A stretch of DNA of 64,000 nt from Thiobaca trueperi (GTDB taxonomy: Bacteria > Pseudomonadota > Gammaproteobacteria > Chromatiales > Chromatiaceae): assembly GCF_004342175.1 (NCBI RefSeq), contig NZ_SMAO01000007.1, positions 1-64,000 on the forward strand, in the 5' to 3' direction. The position numbers and the translations under genes are program-made. This document shows positions 45,536-54,339 of this stretch, one piece after another (the first letter of the stretch is position 1; every line of letters starts with the position of its first letter). A model generated the notes under the pieces. That model was not told where the DNA came from. It saw nothing but the letters and a program-made list of their open reading frames with translations, and did no database searches.

Positions 45536-46340
45536 CCGCGCCCCGGTCAGCGTCGGCTGGACCGTCCTCCCGCGCCGGACGGAAACGGCGCGGAAAGGCG
45601 GGGTCATAGAGCTTCGATGGCTGGCTACTCGTGCGGGCGCGTGCGCCCAGGGCCGGGCTGACCAGGATCAATGCCTGACGCTCGACCCCGGCCTCGCGAC
45701 AGCGGGCGGCGATGTCCTCCAGGGTGCCGCGCAGGACCAGTTCCTCGCCGGGCCAGGTCGCCTTGTGCACGACCACGACCGGAGCTGTCTGCGCCCAGCC
45801 GGCCTCGGCGAGATGTGCGGCCACGGACTCGATGCGCTCGATGGACAGAAAGATGCACAGGGTGCAGCCGTGCGCCGCCAGGGCGGTCAGGGACTCGCCC
45901 TCCGGCATCTGGGTGCGCTCGGACAGCCGGGTGAAGATGACGGTCTGGGTGATCTCGGGCAGGGTCAGACACTCGCCCGCCGCTGCGGCGGAGGCCATGG
46001 CGGATGAGACCCCGGAGACGATCCCGACCGGAATACCGGCCTCGTCGAGCGGGCGCGCCAGTTCGGCGAGGACGCCGTAGAGGGTCGGGTCGCCGGTCTG
46101 GAGCCGCACCACGGTTTCATGACGCTGCGCGCGCTCCAGCAGCCAGGCCGTGACCTGTTCCAGATCCATCGACTTGGAGTCGGCGATCTCGCACCCCTCG
46201 GGCGCCCATTGCAGCACGGTTTCGGCCACCAGCGAGCCGGTGAAGAGGATGGCCCCGGCCTCGGACAGCAGCCGCGCACCGCGCACCGTGATCATATCCG
46301 GCGCACCGGGGCCGGCGCCGACGAACCAGACCTTACCCAC
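45525..46340 (-). CDS. cobM: Precorrin-4 C11-methyltransferase CobM/CbiF
   Basis: The 271-residue SAM-dependent methyltransferase of corrin synthesis begins MGKVWFVGAGPGAPDMITVRGA and contains VRLQTGDPTLYGVLAE, EAGIPVGIVSGVSSAMASAAA and IFLSIERIESVAAHL, all typical of CobM/CbiF, which methylates C11 of precorrin-4. It is the first gene of the leftward group cobM-cbiZ-cbiB-cobT-cobC. No cobalamin riboswitch was recognised in the 322-nt upstream region. Confidence 0.95.
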   Translation of the reverse strand: MGKVWFVGAGPGAPDMITVRGARLLSEAGAILFTGSLVAETVLQWAPEGCEIADSKSMDLEQVTAWLLERAQRHETVVRLQTGDPTLYGVLAELARPLDEAGIPVGIVSGVSSAMASAAAAGECLTLPEITQTVIFTRLSERTQMPEGESLTALAAHGCTLCIFLSIERIESVAAHLAEAGWAQTAPVVVVHKATWPGEELVLRGTLEDIAARCREAGVERQALILVSPALGARARTSSQPSKLYDPAFPRRFRPAREDGPADADRGADAA

Positions 46341-46435
46341 GGGTCATCCTCCCTATCGGTGTGCGGGGTTCTGGGAGTGATCGGGTTCGGGACAGTTGCA
46401 TGTCGGTGGTCCTCGTTTCTGGCAGGGGCAGCGGA

Positions 46436-46481
46436 ATCGGACATTCTTCTGGTCCGCTCCAGCATTTGTCAAACCGGTCTT
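46436..46481 (+). repeat. Direct repeat flanking hicAB-DUF3574, left copy
   Basis: A 46-nt sequence starting ATCGGACATTCTTCTGGTCC and ending TCAAACCGGTCTT. It matches 47874-47919 at 38 of 46 positions in the same orientation. It contains a small hairpin CGGAC/GTCCG. The rest of the 46341-46662 gap shows no gene. Confidence 0.8.
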
Positions 46482-46662
46482 CAGGCGGTTTTCGGGATCG
46501 TTCAGACCAAATTGAATCCGTTCGTGGTGAGCTTGTTTCGGAGTGCGTCAGAATCGTTCCGGACGGGGCGAATGCCCCTTCCGGCATTAGGTCGGTGAGG
46601 GTTAGGCGGAGCATGGCGCCTCAATGCTTGCACTGATCTGATAAAATGCCATCATTTGACGC

Positions 46663-46917
46663 ATGAACAGCAAGCACCGCAAAACCCTTGAAGCGATCTT
46701 CTCCGAACCCGTCAACGGGAATTTGGAATGGTCGCGGATCGAAGCGTTGCTGATCGCGCTTGGCTGCCGCGCGATCGAAGGAAACGGCTCATCTGTCACT
46801 TTCGAAAAAGACGGACGTAAAGCCAACGTCCATCGGCCGCACCCGCAGAAAGAGGCACTGAAATACCGCGTCAAGCAGGTGCGTGAATACCTCCAACAGC
46901 TTGAGATCACCCCATGA
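46663..46917 (+). CDS. hicA: HicA-type toxin
   Basis: The 84-residue protein matches the HicA family: SKHRKTLEAIFSEPVNGNLE, IEALLIALGCRAIEGNGSSV and HRPHPQKEALKYRVKQVREY. HicA toxins are dsRNA-binding-fold ribonucleases that cleave mRNA. The usual GSHH motif is replaced by GSSV in this subgroup. The stop overlaps the hicB start by 4 nt, a typical toxin-first arrangement. Confidence 0.93.
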   Translation: MNSKHRKTLEAIFSEPVNGNLEWSRIEALLIALGCRAIEGNGSSVTFEKDGRKANVHRPHPQKEALKYRVKQVREYLQQLEITP

Positions 46918-47279
46918 GCGCAATCAACGTGATGAGCTATCGCGGCTATCAGGCCAGCATGACCTTTGATCCGGACGATAAGATCATCGTCGGGCGCGTG
47001 ATCGATATTGACGACATCATCGGCTTCCATGGCGAATCGATCAGCGAATTCGAGAACGCCTTTCATGAGGCCATTGACGACTATCTGGACGCCTGCGCAA
47101 AGCTCGACCAGGAGCCCGACAAGCCCGCCTCTGGCCGGTTGATGCTGCGCGTCGATCCGGCCATTCACGCCGCCGCGATCAAGGCTGCCAAGCGCGAGCG
47201 CACCAGCCTCAACCAATGGGCGGCCAAGGTGCTGGCACAGGCCGCTCACGCGCAACGCTCCGGGGTGGAGGCGGGGTGA
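46914..47279 (+). CDS. hicB: HicB-type antitoxin
   Basis: The 121-residue protein has a degenerate RNase H-like HicB domain (YRGYQASMTFDPDDKIIVGR, SISEFENAFHEAIDDYLDAC) and a C-terminal ribbon-helix-helix DNA-binding part (LMLRVDPAIHAAAIKAAKRE, SLNQWAAKVLAQA). It neutralises HicA and probably represses the operon. Confidence 0.94.
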   Translation: MSAINVMSYRGYQASMTFDPDDKIIVGRVIDIDDIIGFHGESISEFENAFHEAIDDYLDACAKLDQEPDKPASGRLMLRVDPAIHAAAIKAAKRERTSLNQWAAKVLAQAAHAQRSGVEAG

Positions 47280-47359
47280 GTTTTCTCGTACCCTGGCTCC
47301 GAGCGCGAGTCATGACCGATGGCAAAGACTTCTGAGTGATCAATGTGCCGGGGGCGTTT

Positions 47360-47830
47360 ATGAAACATCTGCGTTTGGCCATGCTTTTCGTCCTGTGCGG
47401 CGGCTTGCTTCTGAGCAACGCCGGAGCCCGTGACATTCGGGATGAGATCTCCTGGCGTTCAGCCGCCAGCCTTTACGAACAGCGCTTTTGTCAGCGTCAG
47501 CTTCAAGGCGAGCTTTGGTCGCGCACGGAACTCTTTTTCGGGTTATCCCGATCCTCTGGTCCAGACATCACCGAAGCCGAATTCCAGCATTTCGTTGATA
47601 CCGAAATCACCCCGCATTTCCCCAATGGCCTGACACTGATTGATGCGCGCGGTCAGTACCTGGATGCCAGCCAAACGATCATTCAGGAAGGGGCGAAAGT
47701 GCTCATCCTGCTCTATCCCTTTGAACGGGACAGCAACCAGGCGATCAACTCGATTCGTGAACGCTACAAAGCACGCTTTCAACAGGAATCCGTGATGCGG
47801 GTTGATGACACCGCGTGCGTGTCTTTCTAA
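47360..47830 (+). CDS. DUF3574 secreted protein
   Basis: From the ATG at 47360 (start MKHLRLAMLF) the protein has 156 residues with a signal peptide ending near NAGARDI. The mature part shows the DUF3574 pattern SRTELFFGLSRSSGPDITEA, FPNGLTLIDARGQY and LLYPFERDSNQAINSIRERY. Function unknown. It is the passenger next to hicAB between two direct repeats. An upstream start at 47336 would precede the signal peptide by eight residues. Confidence 0.85.
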   Translation: MKHLRLAMLFVLCGGLLLSNAGARDIRDEISWRSAASLYEQRFCQRQLQGELWSRTELFFGLSRSSGPDITEAEFQHFVDTEITPHFPNGLTLIDARGQYLDASQTIIQEGAKVLILLYPFERDSNQAINSIRERYKARFQQESVMRVDDTACVSF

Positions 47831-47873
47831 ACCAGCGCCTTGGGGTGGGTTCACGCACCCCAACCATTTTCAG

Positions 47874-47919
47874 ATCGGACATTCCTCTGGTCCGCTCGGA
47901 TGTGTGTCAAACCGGCCTT
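47874..47919 (+). repeat. Direct repeat flanking hicAB-DUF3574, right copy
   Basis: ATCGGACATTCCTCTGGTCC ... CAAACCGGCCTT, same orientation as 46436-46481. Located between the DUF3574 gene and the end of the convergent metR. Confidence 0.8.
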
Positions 47920-47935
47920 TAACGCTGAATTCACC

Positions 47936-48856
47936 TCACCCGGACGGTTCGATGCCCGCCAGCACACGGCACGCTGTGCGCCGCGCCGCCTCAATGAAGC
48001 CCACCAGATAAGGCCGCTGCCGATCGATCCCGCGCGTGCCCGCATAAAGCATCGACCACAATCCCGTCTCGCCCAGCGAGGCCACGGCGATCTGGCCCTC
48101 GGCCAGCGGCGCGGCCAGCACCCAGCCCGGTAGCGCCGCGACCCCGCGTCCGCTCTTCACCAACTGCACCATCATCAGCGACAGCTCGGATGTCCGTGTC
48201 CCCGCCGGCTCGATACCGGCCGGTTCGAGAAAGCGTCGAAAGACATCGAGCCGCGAACGCTCGACCGGGTAACAGATCAGGGTTTCGTCGCGCAGATCGG
48301 CAGGTTCCAGATAGCGGCGTCCGGCCAGCGGATGGTCGCGCGCCATGACGAGCAGGATCTCGAAGCGAAAGAGCGGCGCGAAGCCGAGCGCCGGGTCATC
48401 GGTCGGATCGGAGGTCACGACGAGATCGATCTGTCCCTCGGCCAGGGCCGGCAGGGCCGAAAAGCTCTTGCTGGTGATCAGGTCCAGCTCGACCTCGGGC
48501 CAGTCGCGCCGATAGGCGTCCATCGCCGGCAGCAGCCAGTCGTAGCAACTGTGACACTCCACCGCGATGTGCAGCCGCCCCCCGATGCCCTCGCGCAGAC
48601 GGCGCAGATCCGCCTCCGCGCGCCGGATCTCAGGCAGCACGCACTCGGCCAGCGCAAGCAGACGCTGACCGGCAGGGGTGAGGCGCAGCGGGCGGCTCTT
48701 GCGCACGAACAGCGGCTGACCGAGCAGATCCTCAAGTGCCTTGATCTGGTGCGAGAGTGCGGACTGGGTCAGAGACAGCCGCTCGGCGGCGCCGGTCAGC
48801 GAGCCCGTTTCCTGGAGTTCGAGGATGGTTCGCAGGTGTTTCAGCTCCAGCATCAT
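47936..48856 (-). CDS. metR: LysR-family regulator MetR
   Basis: The 306-residue protein starts MMLELKHLRTILELQETGSL with a LysR helix-turn-helix (AAERLSLTQSALSHQIKALE) and a periplasmic-binding-like effector domain (RLHIAVECHSCYDWLLPAMD). Divergent orientation to metE and the HSCYDWL segment are typical of MetR, which activates methionine genes with homocysteine as co-effector. A MetR-box-like palindrome starts at its start codon, so autoregulation is likely. Confidence 0.93.
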   Translation of the reverse strand: MMLELKHLRTILELQETGSLTGAAERLSLTQSALSHQIKALEDLLGQPLFVRKSRPLRLTPAGQRLLALAECVLPEIRRAEADLRRLREGIGGRLHIAVECHSCYDWLLPAMDAYRRDWPEVELDLITSKSFSALPALAEGQIDLVVTSDPTDDPALGFAPLFRFEILLVMARDHPLAGRRYLEPADLRDETLICYPVERSRLDVFRRFLEPAGIEPAGTRTSELSLMMVQLVKSGRGVAALPGWVLAAPLAEGQIAVASLGETGLWSMLYAGTRGIDRQRPYLVGFIEAARRTACRVLAGIEPSG

Positions 48857-48868
48857 GAAATTAATTCA
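48856..48868. promoter_or_regulatory. MetR box
   Basis: TGAAATTAATTCA is a perfect match to the MetR consensus TGAANNNNNTTCA. It begins at the metR start codon and is 265 nt upstream of metE, suitable for control of both divergent genes. Confidence 0.75.
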
Positions 48869-49009
48869 TCGAAACGCGAAATATCATCAATTTACCTCAG
48901 ATCTGAAGCGCCGGATACTGTGACCATCGCGCAGCCAGCCACCAGTCGTCAGACTTCGGAAAACTCGCGGCTCGGCTTGTTCCGAGCGACCGGGAGCAAT
49001 TCGGCTGAA

Positions 49010-49120
49010 TATATTTTCATATTATTTAACACCTTAAACCGCGCCAGCTCTGACAGTCGTCGGTGCTGCCAAGGTTGACCCAATCCAAAAACATCGCATA
49101 CCGCGCTGGGCGCGGTTTAA
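49010..49120 (+). repeat. MITE-like element: linker and module B
   Basis: An AT-rich linker (TATTTTCATATTATTTAACA) and module B (49034-49120, TTAAACCGCGCC ... GGGCGCGGTTTAA). Module A is missing. It lies directly upstream of metE and forms most of its untranslated leader. Confidence 0.8.
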
Positions 49121-49132
49121 ACGGAGACTTCC

Positions 49133-51415
49133 ATGACCATCGCACACAACCTCGGCTTTCCCCGTATCGGCGTCGCGCGCGAGCTGAAATGGGCGCTGGA
49201 GTCCTACTGGAAAGGCGAGAGCGACCGCGACGCCCTGCTGGCGACGGCCAGGACGCTGCGCGGGCGTCACTGGACGATCCAGCGGGAGGCCGGTCTCGAT
49301 CAGGTGCCGGTCGGCGATTTCTCGTTTTACGATCAGATGCTGGACCACAGCGCCATGCTCGGTGTCGTGCCGGAACGCTTCGGGCCGGTCGCGGACAGCG
49401 TCGATCTGGATACCTATTTCCGCATGGCGCGTGGACGCGCCCCGACGGGCGAGCCCGCCGCCGCCTGTGAGATGACCAAATGGTTCGATACCAACTATCA
49501 CTACATCGTCCCCGAGCTGCGCGCGGATCAGGTCTTCCGGCTTGCCTCCGGGAAGCTCTTCGATGAGGTGGACGAGGCCAGGGCACTGGGTCTGACGCCG
49601 CGCCCGGTGCTGATCGGCCCGCTCACCTATCTGTGGATGGCCAAGACGCGCGGCGGCGACTTCGACCGGCTCAGTCTGCTGGAACGCCTGCTGCCGGTCT
49701 ATGGCGAGATCCTCGCGCGGCTGAAGGCGCAGGGTGTGGACTGGGTGCAGATCGATGAGCCCATTCTGGTGCTGGACCTGCCAACCGACTGGCGTCTGGC
49801 CTTCGAGTCGGCCTACAGCCAACTGACGGGCAACCGCCCGAAACTGCTGCTGACGACCTATTTCGGCGCCCTCGGGGACAATCTGCATCGCGCCTGTCAC
49901 CTGCCGGTGGACGGTCTGCATCTCGATCTGGTGCGCGCCCCCGAGCAGCTTGAGCGGGTCATCGACTGGCTGCCGGGCACCAAGGTGCTGTCGGTCGGCA
50001 TCATCGACGGGCGCAACGTCTGGCGCGCCGATCTCTCCGGCATTCTGGACCGGCTCGAACCCCTGCATGCCCGGCTCGGCGAGCGGCTGTGGATTGCGCC
50101 CTCCTGTTCGCTGCTGCATGTCCCCGTCGATCTGCAACAGGAGGACGGGCTGGATGCGGAGATCCGCGCCTGGATGGCCTTCGCGACCCAGAAGATCGGT
50201 GAAGTCTGCGTCATCAAAGAGGCGCTGGAACAGGGCCGCGAGGCCGTCGCCGAGACCCTGCGCGCGAGCGATGCCGCCGTCACGTCGCGGCGCGGTTCCG
50301 CCCGGCTCCAGCGTCCCGATGTGCGCGGGCGCGCTGCGGCGGTCGATGACGCCCAGGCCCGGCGTCAAAGTCCCTATGCCGCGCGTGCCGAGGTCCAGCA
50401 GGCGCGCTTCGGTCTGCCGCCGTATCCCACCACCACCATCGGTTCCTTTCCGCAGACCCCGGAGATCCGCGCCGCCCGCCGCGACCACAAGTCCGGTCAA
50501 CTCGACGACAGCGGCTATGCCGCCGCCATGCGCGAGCAGATCGCCATCGCGGTGCAGGCGCAGGAGTCTTACGGGATCGATGTCCTGGTCCACGGCGAGC
50601 CCGAGCGCAACGACATGGTCGAATATTTCGGCGAACAGCTCGACGGCTTCGTCTTCACCCGCAACGGATGGGTGCAGTCCTACGGCTCGCGCTGCGTCAA
50701 GCCGCCGGTGATCTTCGGCGACGTCGCCCGCCCGGCGCCCATGACGGTGGACTGGACACGCTATGCCCAGTCGCTCACCGAGCGTCCGATGAAAGGGATG
50801 CTGACCGGCCCCGTGACCATCCTGCAATGGTCCTTCGTGCGCGACGATCAGCCGCGCGCCGAGACCTGCCTACAGATCGCGCTGGCGCTCCGCGACGAGG
50901 TCCGGGATCTGGAGCAGGCCGGAATCGGCATCATCCAGATCGACGAGCCGGCCTTCCGCGAGGGACTGCCGCTGCGCCGCGCGGACTGGCCGGGCTATCT
51001 GGAGTGGGCGGTGCGCTGCTTCCGCATCGCCTCCTGCGGGGTGGAGGACGCGACCCAGATCCACACGCACATGTGTTACTCGGAGTTCAACGACATCATC
51101 GCCGCCATCGCGGACCTGGACGCCGATGTCATCACCATCGAGACCGCCCGTTCCGACATGGAACTGCTGGACGCCTTCTCCGACTTCGCCTATCCCAACG
51201 AGATCGGCCCCGGCGTCTACGACATCCATTCGCCCAACGTGGCGCAGATCGAGGCCATGATCGGGCTGATGCGCAAGGCCGCCGAGCGCATTCCGCCCGC
51301 GCGGCTCTGGGTCAATCCCGACTGCGGACTCAAGACCCGTGGCTGGCCGGAGGTCGAGGCATCGCTGCGCAACATGGTGGAAGCGGCGCGCCTGCTGCGC
51401 GGGACGGCGGCCTGA
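49133..51415 (+). CDS. metE: Cobalamin-independent methionine synthase MetE
   Basis: The 760-residue enzyme transfers methyl from methyltetrahydropteroyl-triglutamate to homocysteine. N-terminal half: [21 protein letters not shown]-terminal catalytic half: [47 protein letters not shown] (Zn ligands His and Cys) and [11 protein letters not shown] (last Zn Cys). Length is normal. GGAGA lies 8 nt upstream of the ATG. It is divergent from metR and expected to be MetR-activated. Having MetE together with cobalamin genes suggests methionine synthesis with and without B12. Confidence 0.97.
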   Translation: MTIAHNLGFPRIGVARELKWALESYWKGESDRDALLATARTLRGRHWTIQREAGLDQVPVGDFSFYDQMLDHSAMLGVVPERFGPVADSVDLDTYFRMARGRAPTGEPAAACEMTKWFDTNYHYIVPELRADQVFRLASGKLFDEVDEARALGLTPRPVLIGPLTYLWMAKTRGGDFDRLSLLERLLPVYGEILARLKAQGVDWVQIDEPILVLDLPTDWRLAFESAYSQLTGNRPKLLLTTYFGALGDNLHRACHLPVDGLHLDLVRAPEQLERVIDWLPGTKVLSVGIIDGRNVWRADLSGILDRLEPLHARLGERLWIAPSCSLLHVPVDLQQEDGLDAEIRAWMAFATQKIGEVCVIKEALEQGREAVAETLRASDAAVTSRRGSARLQRPDVRGRAAAVDDAQARRQSPYAARAEVQQARFGLPPYPTTTIGSFPQTPEIRAARRDHKSGQLDDSGYAAAMREQIAIAVQAQESYGIDVLVHGEPERNDMVEYFGEQLDGFVFTRNGWVQSYGSRCVKPPVIFGDVARPAPMTVDWTRYAQSLTERPMKGMLTGPVTILQWSFVRDDQPRAETCLQIALALRDEVRDLEQAGIGIIQIDEPAFREGLPLRRADWPGYLEWAVRCFRIASCGVEDATQIHTHMCYSEFNDIIAAIADLDADVITIETARSDMELLDAFSDFAYPNEIGPGVYDIHSPNVAQIEAMIGLMRKAAERIPPARLWVNPDCGLKTRGWPEVEASLRNMVEAARLLRGTAA

Positions 51416-51434
51416 CGCGGCGAGCCGTCGGCGG

Positions 51435-51959
51435 GTGAAAGACTATTACATCGGACTCGGCTGCAACCTGAACCCGGCGCGGGGCACCCGCGCCATGCTG
51501 GAGGCGCTGCTCGATCTGGCGCCCGAGATCGGGATCAGCCGCATCGTGGCGACGGCGCCGGTCGGCGTCGTCACCGATGCCCTCTATTACAACGCCGTCG
51601 TCCGTTTGAGATCGCCGGAAGAGCCGGCGACGCTCAAGACGCGGCTGATCGCCATCGAGACGCGGCTGGGCCGCAATCGCGACCGCTGCGGGCGGGCCTG
51701 CCTGGAACTGCCCGCCGATCTGGACATCCTCTGCTGCCTGACGCCCGGCGCCCATCCTGTGTTGGCGGACCTGCCGCGCGAGCCCTTTTTCCAACCGCTC
51801 ATCCTCGAACTCTGGGCAGCACTCGGCCTGCGACTCCCCTGTCCACCGTTGCCGCTTGCAACCGGGATCCCGGTACTTGTTCAGGGCCAGTGGTGCGGTT
51901 TGCAAACGGTCTTTGCGTTTCGTTTTGCCGTTTTTCGGGCGGCTGGGGCTGCCGGGTGA
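51435..51959 (+). CDS. folK: HPPK-like protein (6-hydroxymethyl-dihydropterin pyrophosphokinase family)
   Basis: GTG start at 51435, 20 nt after metE. The 174-residue protein shows YYIGLGCNLNPARGTRAMLE, VGVVTDALYYNAVVRL, IAIETRLGRNRDRCGRACLE and PADLDIL, the HPPK pattern with the catalytic acidic pair DLD. The cysteine replacing serine in GLGSNL and a shortened PRxLDLDLL box mean it may be a diverged paralogue. The last residues and stop lie in a leader repeat, so the C-terminus was probably changed by the insertion. Confidence 0.78.
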   Translation: MKDYYIGLGCNLNPARGTRAMLEALLDLAPEIGISRIVATAPVGVVTDALYYNAVVRLRSPEEPATLKTRLIAIETRLGRNRDRCGRACLELPADLDILCCLTPGAHPVLADLPREPFFQPLILELWAALGLRLPCPPLPLATGIPVLVQGQWCGLQTVFAFRFAVFRAAGAAG

Positions 51960-52246
51960 CGTTGTGGCTGAAAGAGTCGATTCCTGTCTTGATTTCCTTT
52001 ACATTCCGGCTTGGCTCAATCCTGTCAGCGACAGGCTGCCGGCTGGGCGCTTGCTCTGGTTGCCGATGTGCTTGCCCGTTCTCCGAAACGACGCATAAAA
52101 CAGGGGCTGTCAGCATATGCTGGTGAAACTTATTGATGGAAAGATTTTTCAGGTGACAGAGAGGCGTGGTTGCCAGTCTTTGGTGTCATGATTGACGTTT
52201 AAATCGACTGATTTAGGCGTCAGTTTTGAGGTTAAATTGTAGTTAT
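51898..52246 (+). repeat. Accessory-gene leader repeat, copy 3
   Basis: About 345 nt homologous to copy 2 and, in the right half, to copy 1. It contains CGGGCGGCTGG, AGAGTCGATTCC, CGAAACGACGCATAAAA, the perfect palindrome CAGCATATGCTG (52111-52122), ATTGATGGAAAGATTTTTCAGG and GATTTAGGCGTCAGTTT, ending GTAGTTA. It covers the folK-like stop and nearly the whole 305-nt gap before the FRG gene. Confidence 0.83.
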
Positions 52247-52264
52247 GAGTAAGAAAGACCAAGC

Positions 52265-53368
52265 ATGAGGCAAATATCTGGAACAATGTTGACTCCCGAC
52301 CTTCGGAAGCACACCTCTTCAAAAGGGGTTGCTTCTGATAGTGGATATGTTGTCAATACATACAGAGAGTTAGTAGAACAAGTCGCAAAGCTATCTTACC
52401 TTAACAAAGACTTCCTTCTGTTTTTTCGAGGGCAAGCGAACGATTATAAGAACAAGGCTGGAAAGTCAACATTTTATCCAACTATTTATAGAAGTGACTA
52501 TCTAACCCAGCAAGAGTTAGATTATCGTTTTGACAAGCTTTATAGCGCCAGCAAAATTCTGGCTGAATTATTCAAAAAGCATAAAATTGAAGGCCAATAT
52601 GAATTAAGAAGAAAAAAACATATTCAATGGAGTATTTTGCAGCACTACGAAGTAACTGAAACTCCTCTTATAGATGTTACCCAGTCAATCAGGGTGGCTT
52701 GCTCGTTCGCACAGTTGAATAACGACCAGAAAACAGCATTCATCTATGTATTTGGTCTTCCATATTATACAAACAGAATTTCAATTAACTCTGAGCATGA
52801 TCTGATAAATATAAGGCTATTAAGTATTACTCCACCTCAAGCGCTTAGGCCATACTTTCAAGAGGGATTTTTGGTTGGTACAGATGATATTACCAATGAA
52901 TACGAGCGTAAAGAAGAGCTTGATCTAAATAATCGGCTAATCGCAAAATTTGAAATACCTAACTCAGGTTTATTTTGGGGTAATTCATTTGACCGGATTC
53001 CAGAAGACGCTTTATACCCCAAAAATGACGAGATAGAAAATATATGCAAAGATATTGATAGAGATTTAAAAACAGAAATTGCTCCATTAAATATCGGTAT
53101 ATTCCTCAAGCTGTGGGCTGAATTAGAACAGGTTGTCTTAAAACAAGCTAGGCTGTATATACGCGATGCTCACAATGTTAGAAATGCAATTAGTGTATTG
53201 CTAAAGTACGAGGAAAGTAAATATAGCCTCTTGAAAGAACTTGACAATTTGAGGATGTTTAGAAATGCCGTTGTGCATAAGCCAACATCAATTAATAATG
53301 ATGAGCTAAATAAAAATATTCAAGTGTTGGAAAAGCTCAAGCGAGAAATCAATGCATACAACTCATAA
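52265..53368 (+). CDS. FRG-domain protein with HEPN-like C-terminus
   Basis: The 367-residue protein has an FRG domain: LLFFRGQANDY (51-61), PTIYRSDYL and WSILQHYEVTETPLIDVTQS. The last 60 residues are helical and contain R333-NAVV-H338, the Rx4-6H motif of HEPN ribonucleases, preceded by LKELDNLRMF. FRG proteins occur in defence islands; HEPN domains usually cut RNA. Both assignments for function are inference. AT-rich, with an attC site overlapping its stop codon, so it is a mobile gene cassette. Confidence 0.82.
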   Translation: MRQISGTMLTPDLRKHTSSKGVASDSGYVVNTYRELVEQVAKLSYLNKDFLLFFRGQANDYKNKAGKSTFYPTIYRSDYLTQQELDYRFDKLYSASKILAELFKKHKIEGQYELRRKKHIQWSILQHYEVTETPLIDVTQSIRVACSFAQLNNDQKTAFIYVFGLPYYTNRISINSEHDLINIRLLSITPPQALRPYFQEGFLVGTDDITNEYERKEELDLNNRLIAKFEIPNSGLFWGNSFDRIPEDALYPKNDEIENICKDIDRDLKTEIAPLNIGIFLKLWAELEQVVLKQARLYIRDAHNVRNAISVLLKYEESKYSLLKELDNLRMFRNAVVHKPTSINNDELNKNIQVLEKLKREINAYNS

Positions 53369-53443
53369 CAATGCCATAAACTCGGACCACAAAAAGCTAC
53401 GCTGCGCTCCGTTTTTTGTGTCCGGTTATGGCTGGCGTTCGGC
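53364..53443 (+). repeat. attC-like site after FRG gene
   Basis: The stem arms AACAATGCCATAA / TTATGGCTGGCGTT and CGGACCACAAAAA / TTTTTTGTGTCCG pair over more than 20 nt, ending with GTTCGGC. The FRG stop codon lies within the left core, as in integron cassettes. The 53444-53599 stretch that follows shows no gene. Confidence 0.72.
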
Positions 53444-53599
53444 ATCAAGGAGAACTTCCCAAGCGGGACGTGGTATTCACCCCGTCCCGAATGTTTGATG
53501 TGCCACTGACCATTGTTAGCATCTAAACATTCCGAACAGGCAGATGCCCCGTCCGGCGAGGATTTGCGAAACCGCCTCTTTTCGACCTCTTGTGCGTCA

Positions 53600-53615
53600 A
53601 TAACATATTTGTTAT
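53600..53615. promoter_or_regulatory. Palindromic operator of higBA
   Basis: ATAACA-TATT-TGTTAT is a perfect inverted repeat 9 nt upstream of the higB-like ATG. It probably serves as the HigA binding site. Confidence 0.65.
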
Positions 53616-53624
53616 CGTCGCCGC

Positions 53625-53957
53625 ATGGACTACTCCATTGAGTACTACAGTGACGCAGTGGCCGAGAAGATCCTCGCGCTCCCGGACACGCTCGCCGCAA
53701 GATACCTCGTACTCGCAAGAAGAATAATGGCTGTTGGTCCGAATCTCGGGCCTCCGCACACGGACGCCTTCGGCGATGGCCTGTTCGAACTACGGCTGAA
53801 GGGTCAGGAGGGAATTGCCAGAGTCTTCTTCTGCGCACTCGTTGGCCGCAGGGTGATGATTTTGCACTCCTTCATCAAAAAGACCCAGAAAACTCCACAG
53901 CGAGAAATTGAGATTGCGCGCAAGCGCATGAAGGAGGTCAGGCATGCGAACTCATGA
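53625..53957 (+). CDS. higB: HigB/Gp49-like RelE-superfamily toxin
   Basis: The 110-residue protein reads MDYSIEYYSDAVAEKILALP, then LARRIMAVGPNLGPPHTDAF, LFELRLKGQEGIARVFFCAL and HSFIKKTQKTPQREIEIARKR, the phage Gp49/HigB pattern of ribosome-dependent mRNA endonucleases. It overlaps the antitoxin gene by 14 nt and has a palindromic operator upstream. Confidence 0.93.
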   Translation: MDYSIEYYSDAVAEKILALPDTLAARYLVLARRIMAVGPNLGPPHTDAFGDGLFELRLKGQEGIARVFFCALVGRRVMILHSFIKKTQKTPQREIEIARKRMKEVRHANS

Positions 53958-54231
53958 TGAAGTTGTTTCCAAGCTGATGCAGCGTCCCGGCGTCTGTCAG
54001 GAAGTCGAGCGCATCGAACGAGAGGAAGGCGTGCTACTTGATATCCTGTTAAAGGCGCGTCAAGAGGCCGGGTTGTCCCAGGCCCAGGTCGCCGAGCGCA
54101 TGGGGACTCAAGCCCCAGCGGTCGCACGCCTGGAAAGGGCTCTGGCTACGGGGAAACACTCGCCTTCGCTGGCAACACTACGCAAGTACGCACAGGCTTG
54201 TGGCAAGAAACTCTCAGTTCACCTCTCGTAG
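53944..54231 (+). CDS. higA: HigA-type HTH antitoxin
   Basis: The 95-residue protein has an N-terminal helix (VVSKLMQRPGVCQEVERIER) and an Xre helix-turn-helix (RQEAGLSQAQVAERMGTQAP, VARLERALATG, SLATLRKYAQACGKKL). It is the partner of the upstream toxin and probably represses the operon. Confidence 0.94.
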   Translation: MRTHDEVVSKLMQRPGVCQEVERIEREEGVLLDILLKARQEAGLSQAQVAERMGTQAPAVARLERALATGKHSPSLATLRKYAQACGKKLSVHLS

Positions 54232-54339
54232 CCGGTGTATCGCGTAAGTCCCCTGACAAGCGGTTCAAGAGCGGTCCCCGTAGACATGGCAGAGATTATC
54301 CTGCCATGCTGCGCCAGCGGGGCAGAGCTTGACCTGTCA

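Noticed and set aside
46333-46614. 93-residue frame on the - strand upstream of cobM
   Set aside because: No family features or ribosome site; overlaps the direct repeat.
46341-46662. Cobalamin riboswitch upstream of cobM
   Set aside because: No B12 box or the expected conserved blocks could be found in the 322 nt; it holds a short direct repeat instead.
53320-53838. 172-residue frame on the - strand
   Set aside because: It covers the attC-like site and opposes the higB-like gene; no recognisable domain.
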